NCBI GenBank assembly: GCA_002360325.1
Contig: DEQG01000144.1
Location: 5,533-14,139, forward strand
Direction: 5' to 3'
Source of the DNA: Salinicoccus sp. UBA3372
GTDB lineage: Bacteria > Bacillota > Bacilli > Staphylococcales > Salinicoccaceae
Length of the DNA stretch: 8,607 nucleotides
Shown here: positions 1 through 6,466 of the stretch, one piece after another
How positions within the stretch are numbered: position 1 is the stretch's first letter
How the letters are laid out: the number at the start of each line of letters is the position of its first letter
Position numbers and translations under genes: made by a program
Notes under the pieces: generated by a model
Told to the model about the DNA's origin: nothing
The model's database searches: none
The model's input: the letters and a program-made list of their open reading frames with translations, nothing else

Positions 1-147
1 GGAAACTATGCACTAAGCGCAGGCCGTGCACTTAAAAGATACAGCAGTGAACTGTCGGCGAAGGAAATAGCATATAACAGTCTGCTCATTGCCAGCGAAA
101 TATGCGTGTTCACCAATGACAACATAATAGTAGAATCTATCGATTAA
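1..147 (+). CDS. hslV: HslV (ClpQ/CodW) ATP-dependent protease peptidase subunit, C-terminal fragment
   Basis: Only the last 48 codons and the TAA stop are present; the frame is open from base 1 and the start lies upstream of the window. The translation begins [16 protein letters not shown] and ends [14 protein letters not shown]. This matches the C-terminus of HslV, the threonine/serine-type peptidase that forms a double hexameric proteolytic chamber in the cytoplasm. The GNYA-SAGRAL stretch and the ICVFTND segment are typical of the family; the catalytic N-terminus is not visible. The identification is strengthened by hslU starting 13 nt downstream, its obligate ATPase partner. The stop codon overlaps the ribosome binding site of hslU, so translation of the two subunits is probably coupled. 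In Bacillota this gene normally follows a xerC-like recombinase gene (codV), which would be off the left edge. Confidence 0.93.
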   Translation, partial: GNYALSAGRALKRYSSELSAKEIAYNSLLIASEICVFTNDNIIVESID

Positions 148-152
148 AGGAG
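146..152 (+). promoter_or_regulatory. Ribosome binding site of hslU, overlapping the hslV stop
   Basis: AAAGGAG lies 8 nt before the TTG at 161 and shares two bases with the hslV TAA stop (145-147). No ATG with comparable spacing is present, so this site fixes the TTG start of hslU. The overlap suggests that ribosomes finishing hslV reinitiate on hslU. Confidence 0.8.
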
Positions 153-160
153 CGTTTATA

Positions 161-1534
161 TTGAAACAGAATTTGACTCCAAGAGAGATTACATCGAGGC
201 TTGATGAGGATATCATCGGTCAGGATGAAGCAAAGAAGAAAGTTGCCATAGCAATGCGCAACCGGTTCAGACGTATGATGCTTGAAGATGAACTCCGTGA
301 TGAGGTCATCCCTAAAAATATATTGATGATCGGCCCGACAGGTGTCGGCAAGACCGAAATAGCAAGACGGATGGCAAAACTGACAGGTGCTCCGTTTACA
401 AAAGTCGAAGCGACCAAGTTCACTGAAGTCGGCTATGTCGGACGTGATGTGGAAAGTATGGTCAGAGATCTTGTACAGGCAAGTGTCAAGCTGGTCAAGG
501 ATGAAAAGATGGTCCTGGTCAAAGAAGATGCGGAAGATCTTGCGAATGAAAGACTGATCGCATTGCTTGCACCGGGGTTTAAAAAGGAAAAAACGACGAC
601 GAATCCTTTTGAAGCGCTGATGAACCAGCAGGGCGCAGACGACTCGGAAGAGGAAGTGACGCCGGAAGTGAGGGACAAGCGGCGCAGTCTCCGCTCCAAA
701 CTGCTGAACGGCTATCTGGAGGATGAGGAAGTCAGTATAGAAGTACAGGAAGAACAAAATCCTATGGGCATGATGATGCCGGGCATGGAAGATTCGGGCA
801 TGCAGGATATGTTCAAACAGTTCATGCCGAAGAAAAAACACAAGCGTACAATGCCTGTTAAAAAGGCACGTGAATATCTGATTCGTGAAGAAGCCGAAAA
901 AATCATCGATACGGACAATGTCAACGATGAGGCGATCCAGCTTGCAGAAACGATGGGCATCATATTCATTGATGAAATGGATAAGATTGCAAAAGGCGGA
1001 CAGAACTCGGGCGATGTTTCCAGAGAAGGCGTCCAAAGGGATATTCTTCCTATTGTCGAAGGCAGCCGGGTTCAGACGAAGTACGGATCTATCGACACGG
1101 AGCATATATTATTCATCGGGGCCGGCGCGTTCCATGTTTCCAAACCGAGTGATCTGATACCTGAACTTCAGGGCAGATTCCCGATCAGGGTGGAACTGGA
1201 TAAGCTGACCGCCGCTGATTTTGAAAAGATACTGAAAGAGCCGAAACGCTCGCTGATCAGACAGTATGAAGCACTGCTCCAGACCGAAGAGGTCACCATC
1301 TCGTTTACGGATGAAGCAATTGTCGAACTGGCCAAAACAGCACATCAGGTCAATACGGATACAGATGACATCGGAGCCAGAAGACTCCATACAATACTCG
1401 AAACACTGCTTGAGGAACTGTTGTTTGAAGCGAGCAATATGCAGGGTGCACATGTAGAGATTACAGAGCAGTATGTAAACAGCAAATTGTCCCACATTCA
1501 GAAAGATGAGAAATTAAGTCAATTTATATTATAA
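161..1534 (+). CDS. hslU: HslU (ClpY/CodX) AAA+ unfoldase, ATPase subunit of the HslUV protease
   Basis: Hexameric cytoplasmic AAA+ ATPase that unfolds substrates and threads them into HslV. At 457 residues the length fits the Gram-positive family. Visible motifs: N-terminal IIGQDEAKK (18-26); Walker A GPTGVGKT (58-65); the substrate-gripping pore loop GYVG (91-94); the inserted I domain (about 110-245), here charged, with a methionine-rich stretch near 202-222 and a basic KKKHKR; Walker B IIFIDE (267-272); the [13 protein letters not shown] box (285-297); the arginine-finger region GRFPIR (338-343); and sensor-2 GARRLH (405-410). The C-terminus ends LSQFIL, the type of tail that docks into HslV pockets and activates the peptidase. 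The start is TTG, preceded by AAAGGAG at 8 nt. codY begins 20 nt after the stop, consistent with one hslV-hslU-codY transcript. All key residues appear intact. Confidence 0.98.
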   Translation: MKQNLTPREITSRLDEDIIGQDEAKKKVAIAMRNRFRRMMLEDELRDEVIPKNILMIGPTGVGKTEIARRMAKLTGAPFTKVEATKFTEVGYVGRDVESMVRDLVQASVKLVKDEKMVLVKEDAEDLANERLIALLAPGFKKEKTTTNPFEALMNQQGADDSEEEVTPEVRDKRRSLRSKLLNGYLEDEEVSIEVQEEQNPMGMMMPGMEDSGMQDMFKQFMPKKKHKRTMPVKKAREYLIREEAEKIIDTDNVNDEAIQLAETMGIIFIDEMDKIAKGGQNSGDVSREGVQRDILPIVEGSRVQTKYGSIDTEHILFIGAGAFHVSKPSDLIPELQGRFPIRVELDKLTAADFEKILKEPKRSLIRQYEALLQTEEVTISFTDEAIVELAKTAHQVNTDTDDIGARRLHTILETLLEELLFEASNMQGAHVEITEQYVNSKLSHIQKDEKLSQFIL

Positions 1535-1539
1535 AAAAT

Positions 1540-1546
1540 AAAGGAG
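1540..1546 (+). promoter_or_regulatory. Ribosome binding site of codY
   Basis: AAAGGAG lies 8 nt before the codY ATG, in the 20-nt gap after hslU. The gap holds no promoter or terminator, so codY is expected to be read from the hsl transcript, perhaps with an additional promoter inside hslU that I cannot identify. No match to the CodY operator (AATTTTCWGAAAATT) is seen here. Confidence 0.75.
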
Positions 1547-1554
1547 AATTCTAA

Positions 1555-2325
1555 ATGAGTTCACTATTACAAAAAACAAGAGAAATCAATACACTTATTC
1601 AAAGCATTGCGGGCGTTAAAGTAGATTTTAATGAGGTATCTGAAAAAGTAAGCCGGGTTCTTGAATGTAACGTCTTCATCGTATCCCGTAAAGGTAAGCT
1701 GCTCGGTTTCGGCGTCAATCACAAAATTGAAAACGAGCGTATCATCGAAATGCTTGAAAACCGCCGTTTCCCTGAAGAATACGTAAATAAAATCATGAGA
1801 GTCAGTGAAACAACAGAAAATATCGATTTTGATAATGAACTGACAATCTTTCCGACAGAAGATTCATTCCAGGATTCCGAAACGACGATTCTGCCAATCT
1901 ACGGCGGCGGAGAGCGTCTCGGCACTTTGGCGCTTGGCAGAGTGACAGAACAGTTCAGCCAGGACGATCTTGTGCTTGCTGAATATGCAACAACGGTGGT
2001 CGGCATGGAAATCCTGAGAGAAAAACATGAAGAGATTGAAAAGAAAGCCCGCGACAAAGCGAGCATTGCCATGGCTATCCGTTCATTATCATATTCAGAA
2101 AGAGAAGCGATCGAGCATATCTTTGATGAACTGAATGCCGATGAAGGACTCCTTGTTGCATCGAAAGTTGCAGACAGAGTGGGCATTACCCGTTCGGTAA
2201 TCGTTAACGCACTCCGTAAATTGGAGAGTGCGGGTGTCATTGAATCACGTTCTCTGGGCATGAAAGGAACATTCATCAAAGTTAAGAAAGAAGACTTCCT
2301 GCCGGAACTCAGAAAAGAGAGCTAA
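1555..2325 (+). CDS. codY: CodY, GTP- and branched-chain-amino-acid-sensing global transcriptional repressor
   Basis: Cytoplasmic DNA-binding regulator that represses amino-acid biosynthesis, transport and, in pathogens, virulence genes when GTP and isoleucine/leucine/valine are plentiful. The 256-residue length is close to the family norm. The N-terminal GAF-type effector domain (about 1-155) keeps residues that bind branched-chain amino acids in the B. subtilis protein: R62, M66, F72, Y76, T97, F99 and P100, each shifted by one because of one extra N-terminal residue. A long helix rich in E and K (about 153-172) leads to the winged helix-turn-helix. The recognition region [20 protein letters not shown] (205-224) and the wing segment SRSLGMKG (231-238) are the most conserved parts of the family. 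The gene follows hslU closely, as in other Bacillota. No transcription terminator is visible after the stop; the rpsB promoter begins within 10 nt. Confidence 0.98.
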   Translation: MSSLLQKTREINTLIQSIAGVKVDFNEVSEKVSRVLECNVFIVSRKGKLLGFGVNHKIENERIIEMLENRRFPEEYVNKIMRVSETTENIDFDNELTIFPTEDSFQDSETTILPIYGGGERLGTLALGRVTEQFSQDDLVLAEYATTVVGMEILREKHEEIEKKARDKASIAMAIRSLSYSEREAIEHIFDELNADEGLLVASKVADRVGITRSVIVNALRKLESAGVIESRSLGMKGTFIKVKKEDFLPELRKES

Positions 2326-2332
2326 TATATAT

Positions 2333-2361
2333 TTGATTTATGTGTTTATATATGGTATATT
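2333..2361 (+). promoter_or_regulatory. Promoter of rpsB (sigma-A type, extended -10)
   Basis: TTGATT (2333-2338) and TATATT (2356-2361) are separated by 17 nt, and a TG at 2353-2354 makes an extended -10. Transcription would start near 2367-2369. The site begins 7 nt after the codY stop, in a strongly AT-rich stretch. This would give the highly expressed S2/EF-Ts genes an input independent of codY. The assignment is from sequence pattern only. Confidence 0.72.
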
Positions 2362-2367
2362 ATTTAA

Positions 2368-2384
2368 CGGCAAAAAAATTGCCG
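2368..2384 (+). promoter_or_regulatory. 5'-terminal hairpin of the predicted rpsB transcript
   Basis: Perfect inverted repeat CGGCAA (2368-2373) / TTGCCG (2379-2384) with a loop of five A. It falls exactly where the transcript from the upstream promoter should begin. It is not followed by a run of T, so it is unlikely to be a terminator. A stem at the extreme 5' end commonly protects Gram-positive mRNAs from 5' exonucleolytic decay (RNase J); that role here is inference. Confidence 0.55.
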
Positions 2385-2478
2385 ATTACGCACAATGTTA
2401 TGCACGATGAAATCGGTGCTCATCACTGAGTGGTTTCGTCCAGTAGCATTGGAGGTAACAACAAAAGGAGGAAATATC
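2385..2478 (+). promoter_or_regulatory. Structured 5' leader of rpsB, candidate S2 autoregulatory element
   Basis: The leader can fold into a long stem-loop. CAATG (2393-2397) pairs with CATTG (2447-2451). GATGAAATC (2406-2414) pairs with GGTTTCGTC (2432-2440), nine pairs including two G-U. GCTCA (2418-2422) pairs with TGAGT (2427-2431) around the loop TCAC, leaving GGT (2415-2417) as a one-sided bulge. A Shine-Dalgarno-like GGAGG (2451-2455) directly abuts the closing helix, and the true site AAAAGGAGG (2463-2471) lies 7 nt before the rpsB ATG. S2 is known to repress its own operon through the mRNA leader in enterobacteria, so a similar role is plausible. The structure was found by eye, and no conservation was tested. 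Confidence 0.5.
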
Positions 2479-3255
2479 ATGGCAGTAATTACTATGAAAC
2501 AATTACTTGAAGCTGGTGTACACTTCGGTCACCAGACACGTCGTTGGAACCCTAAGATGAAGAGATACATCTTCACTGAGAGAAACGGCATCTACATCAT
2601 CGACCTGCAGAAAACAGTTAAGAAAGTTGCTGAAGCATATAACTTTGCTAAAAGCATTTCTGAAGACGGCGGTAAAATTTTATTCGTCGGTACTAAGAAA
2701 CAGGCTCAGGACGCTATCAAAGAAGAAGCGGAAAGAGCTGGACAGCTGTACGTCAACCAGAGATGGCTGGGCGGTATCTTAACTAACTACAAAACAATTT
2801 CTAAGCGTATCAGACGCATTGACGAAATTGAAAAGATGGAAGCAGACGGAGTTTTCGAAGTACTTCCTAAAAAAGAAGTTGTTGAGATCCGTAAGGAATA
2901 TGACCGTTTAATCAAATTCTTAGGCGGTATCCGTGACATGAAAGAAATGCCTAAGGCATTATTCATCGTTGACCCTCGTAAAGAGCGCAACGCAATCGCG
3001 GAAGCTCACAAACTGGGCATTCCTATCATCGCAATGGTGGATACAAACTGTGATCCGGATGAAATAGACTATGTCATCCCTGCAAACGACGATGCAATCC
3101 GTGCAGTACGTCTTATGACAGGTAAAATGGCAGACGCTGTTTTAGAAGGACAGCAAGGTGTTTCTGATGATGAAGTGGCAGCAGAACAGAACATTGATTT
3201 GGAAGAATCAGCTGAACCTGCTAAAGAAGAAACAGCAGAAACTAAAAGCGAATAG
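2479..3255 (+). CDS. rpsB: Small ribosomal subunit protein uS2 (S2)
   Basis: Structural protein of the 30S subunit, bound near the head-body junction and needed for bS1/mRNA docking. The open frame extends upstream to 2395, but the real start is the ATG at 2479: it follows AAAAGGAGG by 7 nt, and the protein then begins [20 protein letters not shown], the canonical S2 N-terminus. The product is 258 residues. Family marks: [13 protein letters not shown] (15-27), the signature [11 protein letters not shown] (93-103), and [19 protein letters not shown] (158-176). The coiled-coil region is around 105-150. After about residue 225 the protein ends in an acidic tail rich in E, D and A, which varies among Gram-positive S2 proteins. 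Compared with hslU the codons show more T- and A-ending choices such as GGT, CGT and GCT, as expected for a highly expressed gene. It heads the translation block with tsf. Confidence 0.98.
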   Translation: MAVITMKQLLEAGVHFGHQTRRWNPKMKRYIFTERNGIYIIDLQKTVKKVAEAYNFAKSISEDGGKILFVGTKKQAQDAIKEEAERAGQLYVNQRWLGGILTNYKTISKRIRRIDEIEKMEADGVFEVLPKKEVVEIRKEYDRLIKFLGGIRDMKEMPKALFIVDPRKERNAIAEAHKLGIPIIAMVDTNCDPDEIDYVIPANDDAIRAVRLMTGKMADAVLEGQQGVSDDEVAAEQNIDLEESAEPAKEETAETKSE

Positions 3256-3282
3256 TTTTTAATAGATTAAATGTTTAATATT

Positions 3283-3314
3283 GGTGATAAGTAAATTCTC
3301 TTATCACCTTTTTT
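3283..3314 (+). terminator. Intrinsic terminator / attenuator between rpsB and tsf
   Basis: GGTGATAAG (3283-3291) pairs perfectly with CTTATCACC (3300-3308) around an 8-nt loop and is followed by six T. The stem is only moderately GC-rich and the T run is short, so partial read-through is likely. tsf starts 27 nt downstream and no convincing promoter lies in between, so the hairpin probably lowers EF-Ts expression relative to S2. Confidence 0.8.
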
Positions 3315-3341
3315 AAAATATGATTCCAGGAGGATTAAGTA

Positions 3342-4223
3342 ATGGCTACTATTTCGGCAAAATTAGTAAAAGAACTACGTGAAAAAACAGGTGCAGGAAT
3401 GATGGACTGTAAAAAAGCACTTCAGGCAACTGACGGTGACCTTGAGGCAGCAGTTGATCATTTACGTGAAAAAGGCATTTCGAAAGCGGCTAAAAAATCA
3501 GACCGCATCGCAGCAGAAGGTCTTGTACACGTTGCTTCCAAAGGTAACGACGGTGTAATTGTAGAGATCAACTCTGAAACTGACTTTGTTGCACGTAACG
3601 AAGATTTCCAAAAGCTTGTTCAAGATATAGCGAACCATATCCTCGATGTTAAACCTGAAGATATCGATGCACTGAACAAATCAGAACTTGACGGTCAGAC
3701 TGTAGAAGATAAAATTACAGAAGCAGTATCAAAAATCGGTGAGAAACTGACTTTAAGAAGATTCGTTCTTGCTGAAAAAACCGACAATGGTGCTTTTGGT
3801 GAGTACCTGCATATGGGCGGACGCATCGGTGTCCTTTCTGTGGTGGAAGGTACAACTGACGCTGAAGTTGCAAAAGGTGTCGCAATGCACGCAGCAGCAC
3901 TCAACCCAAAATATGTTTCTTCAGACCAGGTTCCTGAAGAAGAGCTTAAGCATGAGAGAGAAATCCTCAAGCAGCAGGCACTTAACGAAGGCAAGCCTGA
4001 AAAGATCGTTGATAAAATGGTGGAAGGCAGAATGCGCAAGTATTTGGAAGAAATCAGCATCGTAAACCAGCCATTCGTCAAAGACTCAGAAATCACTGTG
4101 GAAAAATATTTACAGCAGCACGATTCAAAATTAGTTGACTTTGTTCGTTTTGAAGTTGGAGAAGGTCTTGAGAAAAGAGAAGAAAACTTCGCTGATGAAG
4201 TTATGGGTCAGGTTAATAAGTAA
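3342..4223 (+). CDS. tsf: Translation elongation factor Ts (EF-Ts)
   Basis: Guanine-nucleotide exchange factor that regenerates EF-Tu-GTP in the cytoplasm. The product is 293 residues, the usual Gram-positive length. The N-terminal UBA-like domain (about 1-50) contains the first EF-Ts signature, [16 protein letters not shown] (12-27), and the TDFV motif (80-83, inside [12 protein letters not shown]), whose residues insert near the EF-Tu nucleotide pocket. The core dimerisation-type subdomains follow (about 55-275), with a lysine/glutamate-rich segment (about 200-240). The start ATG follows AGGAGG (3328-3333) by 8 nt. It sits 86 nt after rpsB with an intervening terminator-like hairpin and is itself closed by a second one, so its output is probably set by read-through from the rpsB promoter. 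Nothing is truncated or missing. Confidence 0.98.
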   Translation: MATISAKLVKELREKTGAGMMDCKKALQATDGDLEAAVDHLREKGISKAAKKSDRIAAEGLVHVASKGNDGVIVEINSETDFVARNEDFQKLVQDIANHILDVKPEDIDALNKSELDGQTVEDKITEAVSKIGEKLTLRRFVLAEKTDNGAFGEYLHMGGRIGVLSVVEGTTDAEVAKGVAMHAAALNPKYVSSDQVPEEELKHEREILKQQALNEGKPEKIVDKMVEGRMRKYLEEISIVNQPFVKDSEITVEKYLQQHDSKLVDFVRFEVGEGLEKREENFADEVMGQVNK

Positions 4224-4224
4224 T

Positions 4225-4250
4225 AAAAAGACACTTCGGTGTCTTTTTTT
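4225..4250 (+). terminator. Intrinsic terminator after tsf with UUCG tetraloop
   Basis: The stem GACAC/GTGTC, extended by flanking A and T bases (AAAAAGACAC, 4225-4234, with GTGTCTTTTT, 4239-4248), carries a stable TTCG loop (4235-4238). It ends in seven T (4244-4250) and starts right after the tsf stop. It separates rpsB-tsf from pyrH-frr. The A tract before the stem could give some activity on the opposite strand too, but no gene there would use it. Confidence 0.87.
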
Positions 4251-4291
4251 CTAAAATAAGCTCATCAAATATCATAAGTGAGGGAACTATA

Positions 4292-5014
4292 ATGGCTGAA
4301 TCTTCAACTTACAAAAGAATTGTTTTAAAACTGAGCGGCGAAGCACTGGCAGGCAACGACGGTTTCGGAATCAATCCCGAAGTGATCAAAAATGTTGCTT
4401 CCCAAGTGTCTGAAGCAAAAGAACTTGGAGTGGAAATTGCGGTTATCGTCGGCGGCGGTAACATATGGAGAGGCAAAGTGGGCAGTGACCTTGGTATGGA
4501 CCGCGGCACAGCGGACTACATGGGAATGCTCGCAACCGTAATGAATTCACTTGCACTGCAGGACAGTCTTGAACAGCTCGGCTGTGAGACGAGAGTTCTG
4601 ACTTCAATCGAGATGAAGCAGGTTGCGGAGCCGTATATCCGCAGACGTGCGATCAGACATTTGGAAAAAGGCCGTATCGTCATCTTTGCTGCAGGAATCG
4701 GCAATCCGTACTTTTCTACTGATACAACCGCGGCGCTCAGAGCTGCTGAAATTGAGGCAGATGTAATATTAATGGGTAAAAACAATGTCGACGGTGTTTA
4801 TTCCGCAGATCCTAAACTGGACAATGACGCATTTAAATATGATAATTTAACATATATGGAAATGCTCCAGGAAAATCTGCAGGTGATGGATGCTACAGCA
4901 TCTTCATTCTGTATGGACAATGACATCCCGCTTGTGGTATTTTCAATTACAGAACAGGGCAATATCAAACGTGCAGTTTCCGGAGAAATGATTGGTACGA
5001 CTATTACTAAATAA
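4292..5014 (+). CDS. pyrH: UMP kinase (uridylate kinase, amino-acid-kinase family)
   Basis: Phosphorylates UMP to UDP with ATP, the committed step from de novo pyrimidine synthesis toward UTP and CTP. It works as a hexamer in the cytoplasm and in Bacillota is typically controlled by GTP and UTP. The product is 240 residues, full length. Motifs: KLSGEAL (13-19), phosphate-binding GGGNIWRG (54-61), [15 protein letters not shown] (68-82) lining the UMP site, the [17 protein letters not shown] segment (132-148) for UMP/phosphate contact, and the ATP-binding [16 protein letters not shown] (160-175). The ATG start follows a modest GAGGG site (4280-4284) by 7 nt, weaker than its neighbours' sites. 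The 41 nt between the tsf terminator and the gene show no clear promoter, so transcription may depend on read-through. frr follows after 23 nt. Confidence 0.98.
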   Translation: MAESSTYKRIVLKLSGEALAGNDGFGINPEVIKNVASQVSEAKELGVEIAVIVGGGNIWRGKVGSDLGMDRGTADYMGMLATVMNSLALQDSLEQLGCETRVLTSIEMKQVAEPYIRRRAIRHLEKGRIVIFAAGIGNPYFSTDTTAALRAAEIEADVILMGKNNVDGVYSADPKLDNDAFKYDNLTYMEMLQENLQVMDATASSFCMDNDIPLVVFSITEQGNIKRAVSGEMIGTTITK

Positions 5015-5037
5015 AAAAATCAGTAGGAGAGAATCAT

Positions 5038-5595
5038 ATGATTGATGCAATTTTAAAAGATGCTAAAAACAGGATGCAGAAAACTGCGGAAAGTCTTCAG
5101 AGAGAACTTGCAGGCATCCGTACAGGTCATGCAAATGCAAACCTTTTGGAAAGAGTGACTGTTGATTACTACGGGGCACCGACACCGGTCAACCAGCTTG
5201 CGACTATTGCTGTACCGGAGGCGAGAATGCTGACTGTCACTCCTTATGACAAAAGCTCGGTTGATGATGTGCTGAAAGCGATTCAGCAGGCTGATCTGGG
5301 CATCAACCCTACAAGTGACGGCACAATGATCCGTATCACGGTACCACAGCTTACAGAAGAGCGACGCAGGGAATTTGTAAAGGATGCCAGAAAAGAAGGC
5401 GAAGATGCAAAGGTTTCTGTAAGAAACATCCGTCGTGAAGCAAATGATAAGCTGAAAAAACAGGAAAAAGACGGGGATATTTCAGAAGATGAACTGCGCT
5501 CATATACAGAAGATGTGCAAAAGATCACTGATGACTCGATTGCCAAGATTGATCAACTTTGCGATGAAAAAGAAAAAGATATTTTGGAAGTTTAG
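5038..5595 (+). CDS. frr: Ribosome recycling factor (RRF)
   Basis: With EF-G, splits post-termination ribosomes so that subunits can be reused. The product is 185 residues, the standard length. The two-domain fold is recognisable: helices at the N-terminus (about 1-30) and C-terminus (about 105-185) form the three-helix bundle, and the small beta domain lies between (about 31-104). Conserved points are RTGHAN (28-33), [14 protein letters not shown] (42-55), [11 protein letters not shown] (105-115) and VRNIRR (128-133), whose arginines R129 and R132 contact 23S rRNA in the family. The ATG follows AGGAG (5025-5029) by 8 nt, and the gene is 23 nt after pyrH, so the two are co-transcribed. A strong terminator follows the stop within 3 nt. 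Confidence 0.98.
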   Translation: MIDAILKDAKNRMQKTAESLQRELAGIRTGHANANLLERVTVDYYGAPTPVNQLATIAVPEARMLTVTPYDKSSVDDVLKAIQQADLGINPTSDGTMIRITVPQLTEERRREFVKDARKEGEDAKVSVRNIRREANDKLKKQEKDGDISEDELRSYTEDVQKITDDSIAKIDQLCDEKEKDILEV

Positions 5596-5597
5596 CC

Positions 5598-5630
5598 AAA
5601 AAAGAGCAGGTTGAACCTGCTCTTTTTTTT
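5598..5630 (+). terminator. Strong intrinsic terminator after frr
   Basis: GAGCAGG (5604-5610) pairs with CCTGCTC (5616-5622) around TTGAA, with six A before and eight T after (5623-5630), so the stem can be extended by A-T pairs. It ends the pyrH-frr unit and is the strongest terminator in the window. The A tract makes it potentially bidirectional. Confidence 0.92.
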
Positions 5631-5644
5631 GTGCCCGGAATTTA

Positions 5645-5653
5645 TGGTACAAT
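5645..5653 (+). promoter_or_regulatory. Extended -10 promoter of the uppS-cdsA-dxr-rseP operon
   Basis: TGGTACAAT is an extended -10 (TG at 5645-5646, TACAAT at 5648-5653). The -35 position at 17-nt spacing (5625-5630) falls on the T run of the frr terminator and matches the consensus poorly, so recognition would rely on the extended -10. Transcription would start near 5660, giving a leader of about 58 nt before uppS. Its place immediately after a strong terminator supports it. Confidence 0.6.
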
Positions 5654-5717
5654 AAACTAATTGAGTCAACATAACTATAGATGTATACTAATAAATATAA
5701 TTCTTGTGGAGGACCAT

Positions 5718-6464
5718 ATGTTAGGTAGAAAAAAAGAAGCAGAACAGACGAAGGACTTACCTTTACATATAGCAATGATCATGGACGGCAACGGACGTTA
5801 TGCAAAGCTGAAAAGACGCCCGCGCGTACACGGTCATTATGAAGGTATGCAAAATGTAAAACGTATCACGAGACATGCCTCTGATATTGGGATAAAATAT
5901 TTAACATTGTATGCATTTTCAACAGAAAATTGGAGCAGGCCGAGTGCTGAAGTAAGTTATTTGATGAAGCTTCCGGGAGACTTTCTTGGTTCATTCCTGC
6001 CGGAACTGATTGAAAAAAACGTTAAAGTGACGACGATTGGCAATATGGATGACCTTCCGAAGCATACGATAAAAGCAGTCGCAAAGGCTGTGGACGATAC
6101 GAAGGGCAACACCGGCCTCAATTTGATTTTTGCGCTGAATTACGGCGGCAGAGATGAATTGATACAGGCATTCAAAAGAATCCACGAAGATATCAATGAT
6201 GAAAAGCTTCAGGCTGAAGAAGTCGATGATGCACTGGTTCAGAAGTATCTGATGACATACAACATACCGGATCCTGAAATGATCATCAGGACAAGCGGTG
6301 AATACAGACTGAGCAACTTTTTATTATGGCAGTCTTCTTATAGTGAATTGTTTTTCACAAATACATTATGGCCGGAGTTCGGGCCTGACGAACTGGATGA
6401 ACTCATCATACAATACAGAAAAAGGGATAGACGTTTCGGCGGACTAAATGATAAGGAGGTTTAA
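5718..6464 (+). CDS. uppS: Undecaprenyl diphosphate synthase (cis-prenyltransferase)
   Basis: Condenses farnesyl diphosphate with eight isopentenyl diphosphates into the C55 lipid carrier for peptidoglycan and teichoic-acid synthesis; a soluble dimer acting at the membrane. The frame is open from a TTG at 5661, but I choose the ATG at 5718, which follows GGAGG (5708-5712) by 5 nt and gives a 248-residue protein of normal length. Motifs: IMDGNGRYAK (21-30) with catalytic Asp23, FSTENWSRP (67-75), ALNYGGRDEL (139-148), and RTSGEYRLSNFLLWQ (191-205) with the diphosphate-binding arginines and the later Glu210. Bacterial enzymes nearly always have Trp in GNGRWA; here it is Tyr28. The last codons contain the ribosome binding site of cdsA, which starts 2 nt after the stop, so translation is coupled. 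Dxr, three genes on, feeds the same pathway. Confidence 0.97.
   Translation: MLGRKKEAEQTKDLPLHIAMIMDGNGRYAKLKRRPRVHGHYEGMQNVKRITRHASDIGIKYLTLYAFSTENWSRPSAEVSYLMKLPGDFLGSFLPELIEKNVKVTTIGNMDDLPKHTIKAVAKAVDDTKGNTGLNLIFALNYGGRDELIQAFKRIHEDINDEKLQAEEVDDALVQKYLMTYNIPDPEMIIRTSGEYRLSNFLLWQSSYSELFFTNTLWPEFGPDELDELIIQYRKRDRRFGGLNDKEV
6453..6459 (+). promoter_or_regulatory. Ribosome binding site of cdsA inside the uppS 3' end
   Basis: AAGGAGG forms the Lys-Glu-Val codons at the uppS C-terminus and lies 7 nt before the cdsA ATG. Ribosomes terminating on uppS are placed to begin cdsA at once. Confidence 0.8.
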
Positions 6465-6466
6465 AG

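Noticed and set aside
760..835. Methionine-rich, low-complexity stretch in HslU as a possible insertion
   Set aside because: It lies in the I domain, which is variable and often Met/Gln-rich in Gram-positive HslU; the reading frame and flanks are normal.
137..1105. Long open frame on the - strand opposite hslU (322 codons), and other - strand frames such as 1109-1495 and 3695-4096
   Set aside because: They are antisense shadows of well-identified genes, rich in Phe, His, Cys and Arg, with no ribosome binding sites or recognisable domains.
2395..2478. In-frame upstream extension of rpsB from ATG 2395 (28 extra residues)
   Set aside because: No ribosome binding site precedes 2395, S2 proteins start at the [13 protein letters not shown] position, and the stretch is better explained as a structured leader.
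3266..3279. ATTAAA-TG-TTTAAT palindrome after rpsB
   Set aside because: All A-T pairs with a two-base gap; too weak to form a useful hairpin and typical of AT-rich spacers.
3253..3281. Possible tsf promoter (TAGTTT ... TAATAT)
   Set aside because: The -35 is a poor match, and the supposed transcript would immediately meet the terminator hairpin at 3283-3314.
4252..4257. TAAAAT as a -10 element for pyrH
   Set aside because: No -35 at a suitable distance (the position falls in the tsf terminator stem) and no extended -10 TG; not enough to call.
5661..5717. In-frame extension of uppS from TTG 5661, almost exactly at the predicted transcript start
   Set aside because: It would need leaderless TTG initiation. 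The 19 residues have no resemblance to UppS N-termini, and ATG 5718 has a GGAGG site.
5915..5930. ATTTTC-AACA-GAAAAT, resembling a CodY operator inside uppS
   Set aside because: The half-sites are four bases apart rather than one, and the bases encode the invariant FSTENW motif, so the palindrome is a by-product of coding.
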